A stretch of 64,000 bases of DNA from Parerythrobacter lacustris (GCF_024626475.1 NZ_JANKHH010000003.1:310001-374000); one strand, 5' to 3'. Positions 27,021 through 36,199 are shown, counted from the first letter of the stretch. Notes: generated by a model not told the origin, from the sequence alone. A program made the numbers and translations.

Positions 27021-29186
27021 TCAAACGAAACTGTACGGATCCACATCCACGCTCACCCGCACCCCGCGCGGCAGGTCCAGCCGGGCGAGCCAGTCGCGGA
27101 TCACGTCCTGTACCTGCGCGCTGCGGCGGGCGTTGACCAGCAGGCGGTAGCGGTAGCGGCCGCGCAGCAGCGCCATCGGGGCGGGGGCGGGGCCGAGGAT
27201 GGCGATGTCCTTCACCCGCGGCTGGGTGCCGCCGATCGCGCGCGCGGCATCGCGCGCTTCGGCTTCGTCCTCGCTCGATACGATGATCGCCGCCCAGCGG
27301 CCGAAGGGCGGGGCGCCGGCGTGGCGGCGGGCCTCGGTCTCAGCGGCGTAGAAGGCGTCGCGGTCGCCCGCCGCCAGCGCCTCGATCACCGGGGATTCGG
27401 GGTGGCGGGTCTGGATCAGCACCGTCCCCGGCTTGGCCCCGCGCCCGGCGCGCCCGGCGACCTGCGCGACCTGCTGGTAGGTGCGCTCCGCCGCGCGCAG
27501 ATCGCCGCCCTCGAGGCCCAGGTCCGCATCGACCACGCCGACCAGCGTCAGTTCGGGAAAGTGGAACCCCTTGGTCACCAGCTGGGTGCCGACGATGACA
27601 TCGATCGCCCCGGCTTCTGCCTGCGCGACGAAGGCGGCGGCTTTCTCCGGCGTGTTGAGCGTGTCCGAGGTGGCGACGGCGACGCGCGCATCGGGCAGGA
27701 TCTCCGCCACCTCGTCGGCGATCCGCTCGACCCCCGGGCCGCAGGCGACGAGGCAGTCGAGCTCGCCGCATTCGGGGCAGTTGGTCGGCGGCTTTTCCTC
27801 GTGCCCGCAGTGGTGGCAGGCGAGCCGCCGGCTGAAGCGGTGTTCGACCAGCCAGGCGCTGCAATTGCCGCACTGGAAGCGGTAGCCGCAATTGCGGCAC
27901 AGCGTCAGCGGGGCATAGCCGCGGCGGTTGAGGAACAGCAGCGACTGCTCGCCGCGTTCGATCCGGGCGAACAGCTCGCGGGTGAGCGGCGGGGCGAGCC
28001 AGCGGCCGTGTTCGGGCTTGTCCTCGGTCAGGTCGACGATGCGGATCTCGGGCAGCTGCGCGCCGCCGTAGCGGCTGGGCAGGTCGAGCTTTTGGTAGAT
28101 CCCGCTTTCGGCCATCTGCAGGCTTTCGAGCGCGGGGGTGGCGCTGGCGAGCACCACCGGGATGCGTTCGAACCGCGCGCGCATCACCGCGACATCGCGC
28201 GCGTTGTAGCGCACCCCGTCATCCTGCTTGAAGCTGATCTCGTGCGCCTCGTCGACCACGATCAGCCCGAGGCTGGCATAGGGCAGGAACAGCGCGGAGC
28301 GCGCGCCGACCACCACCTGGGCCTCTCCGCTCGCGATGGCGCGCCAGGCGCGGCGGCGCTCGGTCGATTTCAAGGAGCTGTGCCACACGATGGGGGCTGC
28401 GCCGAAGCGGTCCTCGAAGCGGCGCAGGAAGGCTTCGGTCAGCGCGATCTCGGGCAGCAGGACGAGCACCTGCCGGCCTTGCCGTAGCGCCGCCGCGACC
28501 GCTTCGAAATAGGTTTCGGTCTTGCCCGATCCGGTCACCCCGTCGAGCAGGTAGGGGGCGAAGCTGCGCGCCTCGACCGCCTCGACCAGCGTGGCGGCGA
28601 CCGCCTGCTGCCCGGGGTTGAGATCGACCGCGGCATGGCCCGCATCGGCGCGGGGGTAGGGGCGGTCGCAGTCGACCAGCACCGGTTCGAGCACGCCCTG
28701 GTTGACCAGCCCGCGCAGCACCCCGTCGGACACATCGGCGAGTTCGGCCAGCTCGCGGATCGTCGCCTGCTCGCCTTCGAGCGCACCCATCGCCCGCTCG
28801 CGCATCGGTGTCATCCGCTCGGGCATTCCCCCGGTGAGGCGGTATTCGGTGACCGATGCCGGCCCGCGCAGCGCACCGCCCGAGGCAATCACCATCCGCG
28901 CGACCGAGGCCAGCGAGGCGCAGTAATAATCCGCGGTCCATTCGATCAGCCGCCGCAGTTCGGGGCGGATCGGGGGAACGGGCAGCACCTCGAGGATCGG
29001 GCGCAGCTTGGCCTCGGGCACCGGATCGGTCGGCAGGCGGTCCTCTTCCCATACGACGCCGATGATCTGGCGCGGCCCGAGCGGAGCGACCACGACCGAA
29101 CCGTATTCGACCGCCACGCCTTGCGGCACCCGGTAGTCCAGCGGACCCAGGGCGGCATTGAAGACGAGGCATCGGACGCGGTTCAT
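27021..29186 (-). CDS. priA: Primosomal replication restart helicase PriA
   Basis: A 721-residue superfamily 2 helicase. Walker A is DGVTGSGKTETY, the DExH box is VDEAHEISFKQDD, and eight zinc-binding cysteines are arranged as CRNCGYRFQCGNC...CHHCG...CPECG...VACGPG. Loaded at stalled forks, it recruits the replisome. The start is ATG 29186 (MNRVRCLVFN), which matches the family N-terminus; the frame runs on to 29339 without homology. Divergent from and close to the DUF4197 lipoprotein gene. Its 3' end has a partial duplicate at 25,200. Confidence 0.96.
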   Translation of the reverse strand: MNRVRCLVFNAALGPLDYRVPQGVAVEYGSVVVAPLGPRQIIGVVWEEDRLPTDPVPEAKLRPILEVLPVPPIRPELRRLIEWTADYYCASLASVARMVIASGGALRGPASVTEYRLTGGMPERMTPMRERAMGALEGEQATIRELAELADVSDGVLRGLVNQGVLEPVLVDCDRPYPRADAGHAAVDLNPGQQAVAATLVEAVEARSFAPYLLDGVTGSGKTETYFEAVAAALRQGRQVLVLLPEIALTEAFLRRFEDRFGAAPIVWHSSLKSTERRRAWRAIASGEAQVVVGARSALFLPYASLGLIVVDEAHEISFKQDDGVRYNARDVAVMRARFERIPVVLASATPALESLQMAESGIYQKLDLPSRYGGAQLPEIRIVDLTEDKPEHGRWLAPPLTRELFARIERGEQSLLFLNRRGYAPLTLCRNCGYRFQCGNCSAWLVEHRFSRRLACHHCGHEEKPPTNCPECGELDCLVACGPGVERIADEVAEILPDARVAVATSDTLNTPEKAAAFVAQAEAGAIDVIVGTQLVTKGFHFPELTLVGVVDADLGLEGGDLRAAERTYQQVAQVAGRAGRGAKPGTVLIQTRHPESPVIEALAAGDRDAFYAAETEARRHAGAPPFGRWAAIIVSSEDEAEARDAARAIGGTQPRVKDIAILGPAPAPMALLRGRYRYRLLVNARRSAQVQDVIRDWLARLDLPRGVRVSVDVDPYSFV

Positions 29187-29244
29187 GTTAGGGGAGCCAT
29201 ATGGGCACCCGTCAGCGGTGGCGGCAAGAGAAGGAGAGCGGGAA

Positions 29245-29934
29245 TTGACCGATATTGTTGCATCGAGCCTCAACCGGCGCGTTTTCATCGTGGGTGCATC
29301 GGCGGCCAGTGCTCTGGCCCTGTCCGGCTGCAACACCATTCCGGGCTATAGCCTGACCGACGCGGTGCGCCGCCTGCTGCTGCTGTCGAGCGAGCGCGCC
29401 TTCGTGCGCCTGACCGCGCCGGGCGGGTACTGGGACCAGCAGGTAGCCCGCATCGGGCTGGGCAGCATCATGGGGACGCGCGGCGATATCCTCTCCTCGA
29501 TCCTCACCTCGGCGCTGTTCAAGAACCAGCTGGAGGATGCCTTCGCCGACCTGGCGGTGCAGGGTGCCGAGAGCGCGGCGCCGATAGTAGCGGATGCGGT
29601 GCGGGTGGTCGGGGGCTCCGCCGCCGAGCAGCTGATCCGCGGGGGGCCGACCGCTGCGACCGGCTTCCTGCGCGGCGAGCTGGGCAACCGCTTGGTCGAG
29701 GCGATGGTGCCCGAACTCGGCCAGGCGATCCGCGTGGCGCAGGATCCGGTGATCGGCCAGGCGATTGCGCGGCTTTCGGGGGTCGATGTGTCGGGCGTCG
29801 CCAGCCGCTTCTCGGCCACCATCAACGATGCGATCTGGAACGAGATGGGGATCGAGGAATCGGCCATCCGCAGCAATCCGCGCGCGACCAATGACCCGTT
29901 GCTGATCGGCGTGTTCGGGCTGGGAAATCTTTAG
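29245..29934 (+). CDS. DUF4197-type Tat lipoprotein
   Basis: A 229-residue protein. Starting at TTG 29245, which has AAGGAG at the right distance, the N-terminus is MTDIVASSLNRRVFIVGASA followed by a hydrophobic stretch and LSGC. The twin arginine NRRVF followed by a lipobox Cys implies Tat export and lipidation. The mature region (YSLTDAVRRLLLLSSERAF, GYWDQQVARIGL) matches my recollection of DUF4197, family of unknown function. An ATG-initiated start at 29158 would overlap the priA coding start and lacks a ribosome site. Confidence 0.78.
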   Translation: MTDIVASSLNRRVFIVGASAASALALSGCNTIPGYSLTDAVRRLLLLSSERAFVRLTAPGGYWDQQVARIGLGSIMGTRGDILSSILTSALFKNQLEDAFADLAVQGAESAAPIVADAVRVVGGSAAEQLIRGGPTAATGFLRGELGNRLVEAMVPELGQAIRVAQDPVIGQAIARLSGVDVSGVASRFSATINDAIWNEMGIEESAIRSNPRATNDPLLIGVFGLGNL

Positions 29935-30010
29935 CTCCGCGCCCTAGCCGCGCGCGGGTGGCTTGGCTAAAGCCTTGCGGGAATCACCCATCCCGCAAGG
30001 ACCGCACGCC

Positions 30011-30664
30011 ATGAAATTCTTCGCCGACACCGCCGATATCGACGACATCAAGGACCTCGCCGCCACCGGCCTGCTCGACGGGGTCACCACCAATCCCTCG
30101 TTGATCGCCAAGTCGGGGCGCGACTTCATGGAAGTCACCCGCGAGATCTGCGGCATCACCAGCGGCCCGGTGAGCGCCGAAGTCGTCGCGCTCGACCATG
30201 CGACGATGATGAAAGAGGCCGAGGTCCTGCGCAAGATCGCGGACAATGTCTGCATCAAGGTGCCGCTGACGATCGACGGGCTCAAGACCTGCAAGGCGCT
30301 GACCGACGACGGCACCATGGTCAACGTCACGCTCTGCTTCAGCGCCAACCAGGCGCTGCTCGCGGCGAAGGCGGGGGCGAGCTTCATCTCGCCCTTCGTC
30401 GGGCGGCACGACGACAACGGCGTCGACGGGATGGAACTGATCGCGGATATCCACACGATCTACAGCAACTACGGCTTCGAGACCGAGATTCTCGTCGCCA
30501 GCGTGCGCCATGTGACCCATGTGCTGCAGGCCGCACTGATCGGGGCGGACGTGATGACCGCGCCGCCCAAGGTGATCAAGCAGCTGTTCAACCACGTGCT
30601 GACCGACAAGGGCATCGAAGGCTTCCTCAAGGACTGGGAAGCGACCGGGCAGAGCATCCTGTGA
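30011..30664 (+). CDS. Small transaldolase / fructose-6-phosphate aldolase (TalC/Fsa family)
   Basis: A 217-residue TIM-barrel enzyme. The family N-terminus [29 protein letters not shown] and the Schiff-base lysine in CIKVPLT are present, as is ATLCF-like [28 protein letters not shown]. The length is that of the short transaldolase class, which either interconverts pentose-phosphate sugars or cleaves fructose 6-phosphate; sequence alone does not decide. The start at ATG 30011 gives the family N-terminus. Eight bp upstream of cobT, so probably one transcript with it, though no metabolic link is obvious. Confidence 0.92.
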   Translation: MKFFADTADIDDIKDLAATGLLDGVTTNPSLIAKSGRDFMEVTREICGITSGPVSAEVVALDHATMMKEAEVLRKIADNVCIKVPLTIDGLKTCKALTDDGTMVNVTLCFSANQALLAAKAGASFISPFVGRHDDNGVDGMELIADIHTIYSNYGFETEILVASVRHVTHVLQAALIGADVMTAPPKVIKQLFNHVLTDKGIEGFLKDWEATGQSIL

Positions 30665-30672
30665 TCTGAAGC

Positions 30673-32487
30673 TTGGCCGACGAAACGCCCCTCGACCGCT
30701 TCAAGCGTGCGCTGACCGGCACGGCGCGGGCGATCGCGCACGAGCCGGAGGTCGAAGTTGCGTGGAGCGCGGATGCTCCGGCGGCGAGCGGGAAGAACTT
30801 CCGCGTGCCGCTGCCGGGGCGCAGTCTGCCGCCCGACCAGGCGGCCGAAGCACGCGGCTTTGCCGACAGCTTCGCGCTCCGCCTGCGGCACCACAACGAG
30901 GCATTGCACGCGAGGCGAGCGCCGAGCGAGCCAGTCGCGCGGGCTTGCTACGACGCGGTCGAGCAGGTCCGCTACGAAGCGCTCGGGGCCAACAATTTCA
31001 GCGGAATGCGCGGCAATCTTGAGGCTGCGAACGAACTGCGCACAGCGTCCGACCCGATCGCCCGCGCGCAGGGCGAGAACGATGTCCCGCTACAAAGCGC
31101 ATTAGGCCTGCTGCTGCGCGAGGAACTGACCGGCGCGGCGATCCCCGAGCGCGCCCGCGCCGGGGTCGAGATGGTGCGCGAATTCATCGAGGCGCGCACC
31201 GGCGGTGATTTCGAGGCGCTGGCACTGTCGATCGACAATCAGGAAGCCTTTCAGTCGCTTGCGCTCGACATGTTGCAGCATCTCGAACTCACCCGGCCCG
31301 ACGATGCGGGCGAACCGGAAGACAGCGGCGACGAGGACGACGGCCAGGACGAACAGGAGGACGACAGCGAGCAGGAGTCCGACGGGGCCGAGCCGCAATC
31401 GACCGAGATGGCCGGCGAGATGGCCGAAGGCGAATCGGATGGCGACGACCAGACCGAAGCCGAATCGTCCGACGACATGTCCGACGGCGAGGCGGGCGAG
31501 GAGGGCGACGAGGGCATGCTCCCCGTGCGCCCCAACCGCCCGTGGACCGATATCCCGAGCGACTTCGAATACAAGTATTTCACCGACAAGTTCGACGAGG
31601 TGATCGAGGCACCCGAGCTGTGCGACAGCGAGGAGCTCGACCGGCTGCGCGCCTATCTCGACAGCCAGCTCACCGGCCTGCAATCGATCGTCACCAAGCT
31701 CGCCAACCGCCTCCAGCGGCGGCTGATGGCGCAGCAGAACCGCAGCTGGGACTTCGACCAGGAAGAGGGGATGCTCGACGCCGCGCGGCTCGCCCGGGTG
31801 GTGATCAGCCCGGGCCATTCGCTGAGCTACAAGATCGAGCGCGACACCGAGTTCAAGGACACCATCGTCACCCTGCTGATCGACAATTCGGGCAGCATGC
31901 GCGGGCGGCCGATCAGCATCGCGGCGATCAGCGCGGACATCCTCGCGCGCACGCTCGAGCGGTGCGGGGTCAAGACCGAGATCCTCGGCTTCACCACCCG
32001 CGCGTGGAAGGGCGGGCAGAGCCGCGAGGCCTGGCTTGCCGACGGCAAATCGCCGCACCCGGGGCGCCTCAACGACCTGCGCCACATCATCTACAAGAAA
32101 GCGGACGAGCCGTGGCGCCGCGCGCGCCGCAATCTCGGACTGATGATGCGCGAGGGGTTGCTGAAGGAAAACATCGACGGCGAGGCGCTGCTGTGGGCGC
32201 ACCAGCGTCTGCTCGGCCGCAGCGAGGACCGCCGCATCCTGATGGTGATCAGCGACGGTGCACCGGTCGACGACAGCACCTTGAGCGTCAACAATGCGGG
32301 ATATCTCGAGCAGCACCTGCGCCGGGTGATCGATTGGATCGAGAAAAGCTCGCCGGTGCAACTCGCCGCGATCGGCATCGGGCATGACGTAACGCGCTAT
32401 TACAAGCGTTCGGTGACGATCATGGACGTCGAACAGTTGGGCGGGACGATTATCGAGCAGCTGGCCGGACTGTTCGAGGTGGAGTGA
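30673..32487 (+). CDS. cobT: Cobaltochelatase subunit CobT
   Basis: A 604-residue protein that, with CobS and CobN, inserts cobalt into hydrogenobyrinic acid diamide in aerobic cobalamin synthesis. The middle (about 210-280) is strongly acidic ([20 protein letters not shown]). The C-terminal von Willebrand A domain has the MIDAS motif [10 protein letters not shown] with the partner residues in [10 protein letters not shown]. Start is TTG 30673, directly after the aldolase stop; no ATG fits the family N-terminus. cobS is not in the window. Its stop codon lies two bases from the broken ATPase gene that ends on the other strand. Confidence 0.93.
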   Translation: MADETPLDRFKRALTGTARAIAHEPEVEVAWSADAPAASGKNFRVPLPGRSLPPDQAAEARGFADSFALRLRHHNEALHARRAPSEPVARACYDAVEQVRYEALGANNFSGMRGNLEAANELRTASDPIARAQGENDVPLQSALGLLLREELTGAAIPERARAGVEMVREFIEARTGGDFEALALSIDNQEAFQSLALDMLQHLELTRPDDAGEPEDSGDEDDGQDEQEDDSEQESDGAEPQSTEMAGEMAEGESDGDDQTEAESSDDMSDGEAGEEGDEGMLPVRPNRPWTDIPSDFEYKYFTDKFDEVIEAPELCDSEELDRLRAYLDSQLTGLQSIVTKLANRLQRRLMAQQNRSWDFDQEEGMLDAARLARVVISPGHSLSYKIERDTEFKDTIVTLLIDNSGSMRGRPISIAAISADILARTLERCGVKTEILGFTTRAWKGGQSREAWLADGKSPHPGRLNDLRHIIYKKADEPWRRARRNLGLMMREGLLKENIDGEALLWAHQRLLGRSEDRRILMVISDGAPVDDSTLSVNNAGYLEQHLRRVIDWIEKSSPVQLAAIGIGHDVTRYYKRSVTIMDVEQLGGTIIEQLAGLFEVE

Positions 32488-32489
32488 GG

Positions 32490-32689
32490 CTAACCAACAA
32501 GAGTTTGTGTTGTAAGTCCCCTTCTGGCTTTTTCTTCAATATCCTTCAAAATGGAGTCCTTGCGACCTTTAAGCCAGAGGTTGAATGTCGGGTCAACTAG
32601 ACTGACATAGACTTTATCGCTCTTCGATCGCTTGTGAATACGAAAGACAGTCTGAAACTTTTGAGCTTCGGAGTGCTTGGCAAATTTTA
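32490..32689 (-). pseudogene. 3' fragment of ATPase gene split by the IS1595 element
   Basis: On the minus strand this reads in one frame as KFAKHSEAQKFQTVFRIHKR, then SKSDKVYVSLVDPTFNLWLK and on to KARRGLTTQTLVG-stop. The frame and the AAATTTTA duplication line up exactly with the 5' part at 34,946-36,091, so joining the two at the duplication gives one uninterrupted 445-codon reading frame. This part encodes the last 63 residues (plus the shared KF). Base composition is AT-rich, like the 5' part and unlike cobT. Confidence 0.85.
32682..32689. repeat. Target-site duplication, left copy
   Basis: AAATTTTA immediately outside the left end of the IS1595 element, identical to 34,946-34,953. Eight bp is the usual duplication length for this family. 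Confidence 0.9.
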
Positions 32690-32714
32690 GGGACCTATAT
32701 ACTTGTGTGACCCA
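32690..32714 (+). repeat. Left terminal inverted repeat of the IS1595 element
   Basis: 25 bp starting GGGACCTATATAC and ending GACCCA; partner at 34,921-34,945. Mismatches only at positions 4, 14 and 18. Confidence 0.9.
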
Positions 32715-32768
32715 TTGACATGGGTCCGATAAACACCTATAAGACGAGCATCAGCAAGGGAAACCGCG

Positions 32769-33683
32769 ATGCTCAAGACCTTCAACAGCCTGATCCAGAT
32801 GATGGAAGCCATCCCTGACGAACAGGCAGCGATTGACCATTTTACAGCGATCCGATGGAAGAACGGTGCGTTCTGCCCGCACTGCCAATCGACCCGCGTC
32901 TATCACTTCTCGGATGGCCGAAGCCACAAGTGCGGCGACTGCCGCAAGCGGTTCTCAATCCGCGTGGGCACCATCTTCGAGGACAGCAAGTTGCCGCTGC
33001 GCAAGTGGTTGCTGGCGATCTGGCTTATCACCAGCCACAAGAAGGGCATCGCGAGCACCCAGCTGGCCAAGGACATTGGCATCACGCAAAAGTCGGCGTG
33101 GTTCGTTACCCAGCGCCTGCGCGAAGCGATCCGCACACAGTCCTTCAACCGCACCCTGAAAGGCGAGGTTGAAGCTGACGAGACATTCGTCGGTGGCAAA
33201 GAGAAGAACAAGCACGCGTGGCAGCGCACGGGCGGCAAGCAGGGCGGGAAGGGCAAGATTGCCGTGCTGGGCGTTCTCGAACGCGGCGGCGAACTGCGCA
33301 CCACAATCACCCCAAGCATGGGCGCAAAGGACGTTCAATCGGTGATCCGCGAGCATGTCGAGCCGGGATCCAACCTCATGACCGACGAGCATGGTTCATT
33401 CGTCGGGCTGGCGCGCGATTATCACCATCACCGCGTCAACCACACTGCTGGCGAGTATGTGCGCCACTACATCCTCCACAGCAATGGCATCGAGAGCGTT
33501 TGGGCGCTGTTCAAGCGCCAGATCATCGGAACTCACCATTACCTTTCGCCAAAGCACTTTAGCCGCTATCTCGGTGAAATGACTTGGCGCTTCAATCTGC
33601 GGGAAATGGACGAGGGCGAGCGGGTCAATGCCCTGCTGTCGCAGGCCGCTGGTCGCCTCACCTACAAGGACCTGATCGCGTGA
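32769..33683 (+). CDS. IS1595-family transposase
   Basis: A 304-residue transposase. The N-terminal zinc ribbon has CPHCQ and CGDCR cysteine pairs (about residues 36-60), followed by an HTH (ASTQLAKDIGITQKSAWFVTQRLR) and the catalytic DDE/N-type domain. The first Asp is in EADETFVGGKEKNK, the second in NLMTDEHGSF, and the third acidic/Asn position in HSNGIESVWALFKRQIIGTHH. HYLSPKHFSRYLGEMTWRFN is a family-typical C-terminal block. The start ATG lies 79 bp inside the left end. No frameshift is seen. Confidence 0.95.
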   Translation: MLKTFNSLIQMMEAIPDEQAAIDHFTAIRWKNGAFCPHCQSTRVYHFSDGRSHKCGDCRKRFSIRVGTIFEDSKLPLRKWLLAIWLITSHKKGIASTQLAKDIGITQKSAWFVTQRLREAIRTQSFNRTLKGEVEADETFVGGKEKNKHAWQRTGGKQGGKGKIAVLGVLERGGELRTTITPSMGAKDVQSVIREHVEPGSNLMTDEHGSFVGLARDYHHHRVNHTAGEYVRHYILHSNGIESVWALFKRQIIGTHHYLSPKHFSRYLGEMTWRFNLREMDEGERVNALLSQAAGRLTYKDLIA

Positions 33684-33853
33684 CCAATGGCGAGAAGCGC
33701 GAGCGGCCATTGTATCTCGACATGGACCCTGACGAGGCGCTGGAGCGTTTCATGCAAACCGATCCAGCGGAATTGAAGCGCAGGCTCGACAACAAAAAGC
33801 CCCCGCCGAAGCGAGGGCCAGGTGCTGCGAAAAAGGCAAAGCCGAGCGGCTAG
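33680..33853 (+). CDS. Small IS1595 passenger protein
   Basis: A 57-residue ORF whose GTG start overlaps the transposase TGA stop (GTGA), implying coupled translation. Sequence: acidic front (PLYLDMDPDEALERFMQTDP) and a Lys/Pro-rich tail (KKPPPKRGPGAAKKAK). I recall similar short proteins next to IS1595-type transposases in alphaproteobacteria; their role is unknown. Confidence 0.65.
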   Translation: MTNGEKRERPLYLDMDPDEALERFMQTDPAELKRRLDNKKPPPKRGPGAAKKAKPSG

Positions 33854-34191
33854 CTACTTGCTGCGAAAGTGGGCGCGGACGTGTTCGATACGTCCATGCC
33901 GAATGCGAAAATACGCTTGGATATAGACCATCGGTCCCTCCATCGCATGATGTGGGTTGCATCCGGTGCCGTTTGGTGCGAATTGATGATTGTACTATCG
34001 TTCGCTTCGGCAACGGTTCGAGAGGCCATCCTTCGGGGTGGCCTTTTTCGTTCCTGCTAGATCATGGTCCCATTTGGCGCTCCATCGGTTGCCCGGTGTT
34101 CCGGGTTGCGATGGAGGTTGCTGCTTGGAAAATTCGCGGTCAAAATCTGCCGCAAATTCGCGGCAAATTCGCCAGAAATTCGCCGCACTTT
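33854..34191. other. Non-coding interior of the IS1595 element
   Basis: 338 bp between the convergent plus-strand and minus-strand genes of the element. It contains an intrinsic terminator at 34,023 and, at about 34,130-34,188, a cluster of imperfect repeats of AAATTCGC(C/G)GC, which overlap the 3' flank of the passenger gene. Confidence 0.6.
34023..34048 (+). terminator. Intrinsic terminator inside the IS1595 element
   Basis: AGGCCATCC and GGGTGGCCT pair over nine bases around a TTCG tetraloop, followed by a T-run (CCTTTTTC). It would stop transcription from the transposase side before it runs into the oppositely oriented passenger gene. Confidence 0.85.
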
Positions 34192-34893
34192 TCAGCGATC
34201 TCCCGGTCTACCGCGCTTTTGTGGTCCTCGTAAATCGCGGACTTTCTGCCGCGAAACATGATTATCAGGGAACATTGCTTGTGCGGAACGCAGTGCAGCT
34301 TCTTCCGTCGAATGCTGATGCACTTGCGAGAAAACTTCGTGCCACCTTCTGAGATCGGCGTCAGGAACTGGTGGTCTCGTGTCTTTTGCGCTGGCTTGAC
34401 CGGGTCGCGGGTTGCCCTCGCCACCGGGGAGATTGTCAGGCCAGAATCGCCCCCCATAAATCTCGACTGTTCCCCTGAACTTCGATTTGCCCTTCGTCGT
34501 TGGGATGCTGGCGCTAAAGTATCCAGTCTCCCAAAAATCGCTGGCTTCATCAGGAACAGACAAGTGCCAATACCAAGCGTCTATGACGGGGTAGCTCAGT
34601 GAGATCACTGTTCCGTCGAGTGCCCAAATCGCTTCATGTGCGATAACCTGAACTCGCGCACTCCTGATTTCACGATGCAACTGAGTGACTGCCAGCCCTT
34701 TGCTGCTCAGCCCCAACGAAGCGAGTGCGCCTTCCGGATGCAAACAACGCGCGTAAGACTCAGCGTCAGCGACGAGGAAAACAGGAGCCTCGAACGTCTC
34801 AGCATCACGCCGCGCTCGTGCTTCTGAAAGCTCTTTCTCCCGCTCCCAAAGGTTCTGCTGCAATAGCTTCGAAAAATCCGACTCGCCTGTCAT
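34192..34893 (-). CDS. IS1595 passenger protein of unknown function
   Basis: A 233-residue protein, ATG at 34893 only 27 bp from the right inverted repeat and convergent with the transposase. No known domain is recognised. The N-terminal half is helical and charged; the middle is aromatic-rich (YPVIDAWYWHLSVPDE, DFWETGYFSAS). The C-terminus ADLRRWHEVFSQVHQHS, then AQAMFPDNHVSRQKVRDLRG and KRGRPGDR, looks like a small DNA-binding helix bundle with a basic tail. Plausibly an accessory or cargo protein of the element; function not known. Confidence 0.6.
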   Translation of the reverse strand: MTGESDFSKLLQQNLWEREKELSEARARRDAETFEAPVFLVADAESYARCLHPEGALASLGLSSKGLAVTQLHREIRSARVQVIAHEAIWALDGTVISLSYPVIDAWYWHLSVPDEASDFWETGYFSASIPTTKGKSKFRGTVEIYGGRFWPDNLPGGEGNPRPGQASAKDTRPPVPDADLRRWHEVFSQVHQHSTEEAALRSAQAMFPDNHVSRQKVRDLRGPQKRGRPGDR

Positions 34894-34920
34894 GCGAGCA
34901 TATTCGTCGGATTCCTAAGC

Positions 34921-34945
34921 TGGGTCAAACAGGTATATAGGCCCC
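34921..34945 (-). repeat. Right terminal inverted repeat of the IS1595 element
   Basis: Reverse complement begins GGGGCCTATATAC and ends GACCCA; partner of 32,690-32,714. Confidence 0.9.
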
Positions 34946-34953
34946 AAATTTTA
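34946..34953. repeat. Target-site duplication, right copy
   Basis: AAATTTTA directly outside the right end, identical to 32,682-32,689. Confidence 0.9.
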
Positions 34954-36091
34954 CGCATGCGTTATAAGAAAAATTCTTATCAAAATTCAGGTCGCTAAAG
35001 TTAGTTTCTATCCGCTTCTGGAGTCCTTGCATATCAATCAGTGGAGAGGATTTCGCATTTCTTGAAATCATAGCGTGATAGATGAAGAGAATGGATCGGT
35101 TGTCTCGATCAACATTTAAAAGTTCTCCATGCACATCTGTGAAATTGCAGTGCTTTAAGGCTGTTTCTTTTACAATTTTCGTGCCGTTTAGGTCTTTTGT
35201 TATCACCTCACAATCCGCCGACTTTTCCCTGATCCCTGCAATTTTGCACGCCTCCTTGCATGCTTCCTGAAGAATATATACGCTCCCGTTGGACTCTCTA
35301 ACTACAGTTTCGGCAAATCCATCAGGAAATCGTATGTTCAGCCTATCACATCCGTTAAGTACGACCTGAAGAAGGTCGTCCTTCGACCATATATTGCAGT
35401 TTATATCTTCAACCCTTCCGCTTAGCTCTGGACATAAAGCTGTAAGGATTTTGTCCTCCACCCAGACACCGACAAATATAAAAACGACTCGAGTATTATC
35501 AAAAAGCATTTTTGCGACGTTAGCGAGCCATCTTTGTGTCTTTCTAGAAGCCTTGTGAAAGTCGTCAATTATCAAGAAAATATCATCATCGCCAATTGGA
35601 TCCCGAGAGTGGCTTATATCTTGAAATAGCGTCCTACAATCGCCTAAATTGTCTAAATCGTAAATCTTTTTGTCGGTGATGCGAAAAACGGTTCTATCAT
35701 TCTTTGCGAAATTTTGCCTGAACGATGCCAATATGTTTGTGCTGTTGACTCTTATTCCGCCTTCCGTCGTTCTCGTAGTCGCAACCTCACTTTCTTGGAG
35801 TTTTTCAACATCGCTCCGGCCATATATTGCCTCGAGCAGAGCATCATTAAATTGCTCGACAGTGAAATTTTCGCTACATTGTACATATAGCCGCTCATTG
35901 ATACCAACTTGCTTTTCTATAAGAGAACTCTTGCCTGTCTTGGATGCGCCGAACACCGATACGTGCTTACGAGCGTGAAGAGCATCGATGAAGCTCAAAT
36001 CCACGTCGTCTCTACTGACGTAGTTATCTAGTTCAAATGCTCGACGCACTCCGAATACGTCGGTTACCTTAACCGATTGAGTTTTGTTCAT
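34946..36091 (-). pseudogene. 5' part of P-loop ATPase gene split by the IS1595 element
   Basis: Encodes the first 382 residues of a protein of 445. Walker A is GASKTGKSS at about residue 49, Walker B is DDDIFLIIDDFHKAS near 168, followed by RVVFIFVGVW, which looks like a sensor strand. This is AAA/STAND-like NTPase architecture (ORC/AAA_16 type). In the present sequence the frame reads through the right end of the element and stops six codons in (GAYIPV), giving a truncated 388-residue product. The gene is much more AT-rich than its neighbours, with many AGA/ATA codons, which suggests acquisition. Family and role not identified; a defence or mobile-element function is conceivable. Confidence 0.8.
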
Positions 36092-36199
36092 GAGCCCCCC
36101 AATGCGGATCGTCTTAGCTGGAGATCGGCTATTTGCAAGGTGTGGCTTCAGAGATAGATGCTAGTTCCGAGGTCGAAATCCGCCGAAGGTAACCAGCCA

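Larger units (their letters stand above)
32690..34945 (+). mobile_element. Complete IS1595-family element with passenger genes (2,256 bp)
   Basis: Bounded by 25-bp terminal inverted repeats. The left end is GGGACCTATATACTTGTGTG plus ACCCA, and the right end (reverse strand) is GGGGCCTATATACCTGTTTG plus ACCCA, with 22 of 25 positions equal. An 8-bp AAATTTTA duplication flanks it. It contains the transposase, a 57-codon downstream ORF overlapping its stop, an intrinsic terminator, and a 233-residue passenger ORF on the opposite strand. It interrupts a P-loop ATPase gene. The good state of ends and transposase suggests it is intact and recent. Confidence 0.93.

Noticed and set aside
33950-34030. 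tRNA-like ACGGTTCGAGAGG stretch in the IS1595 element
   Set aside because: The flanking bases do not form a T-arm or acceptor stem; the nearby hairpin is an intrinsic terminator.
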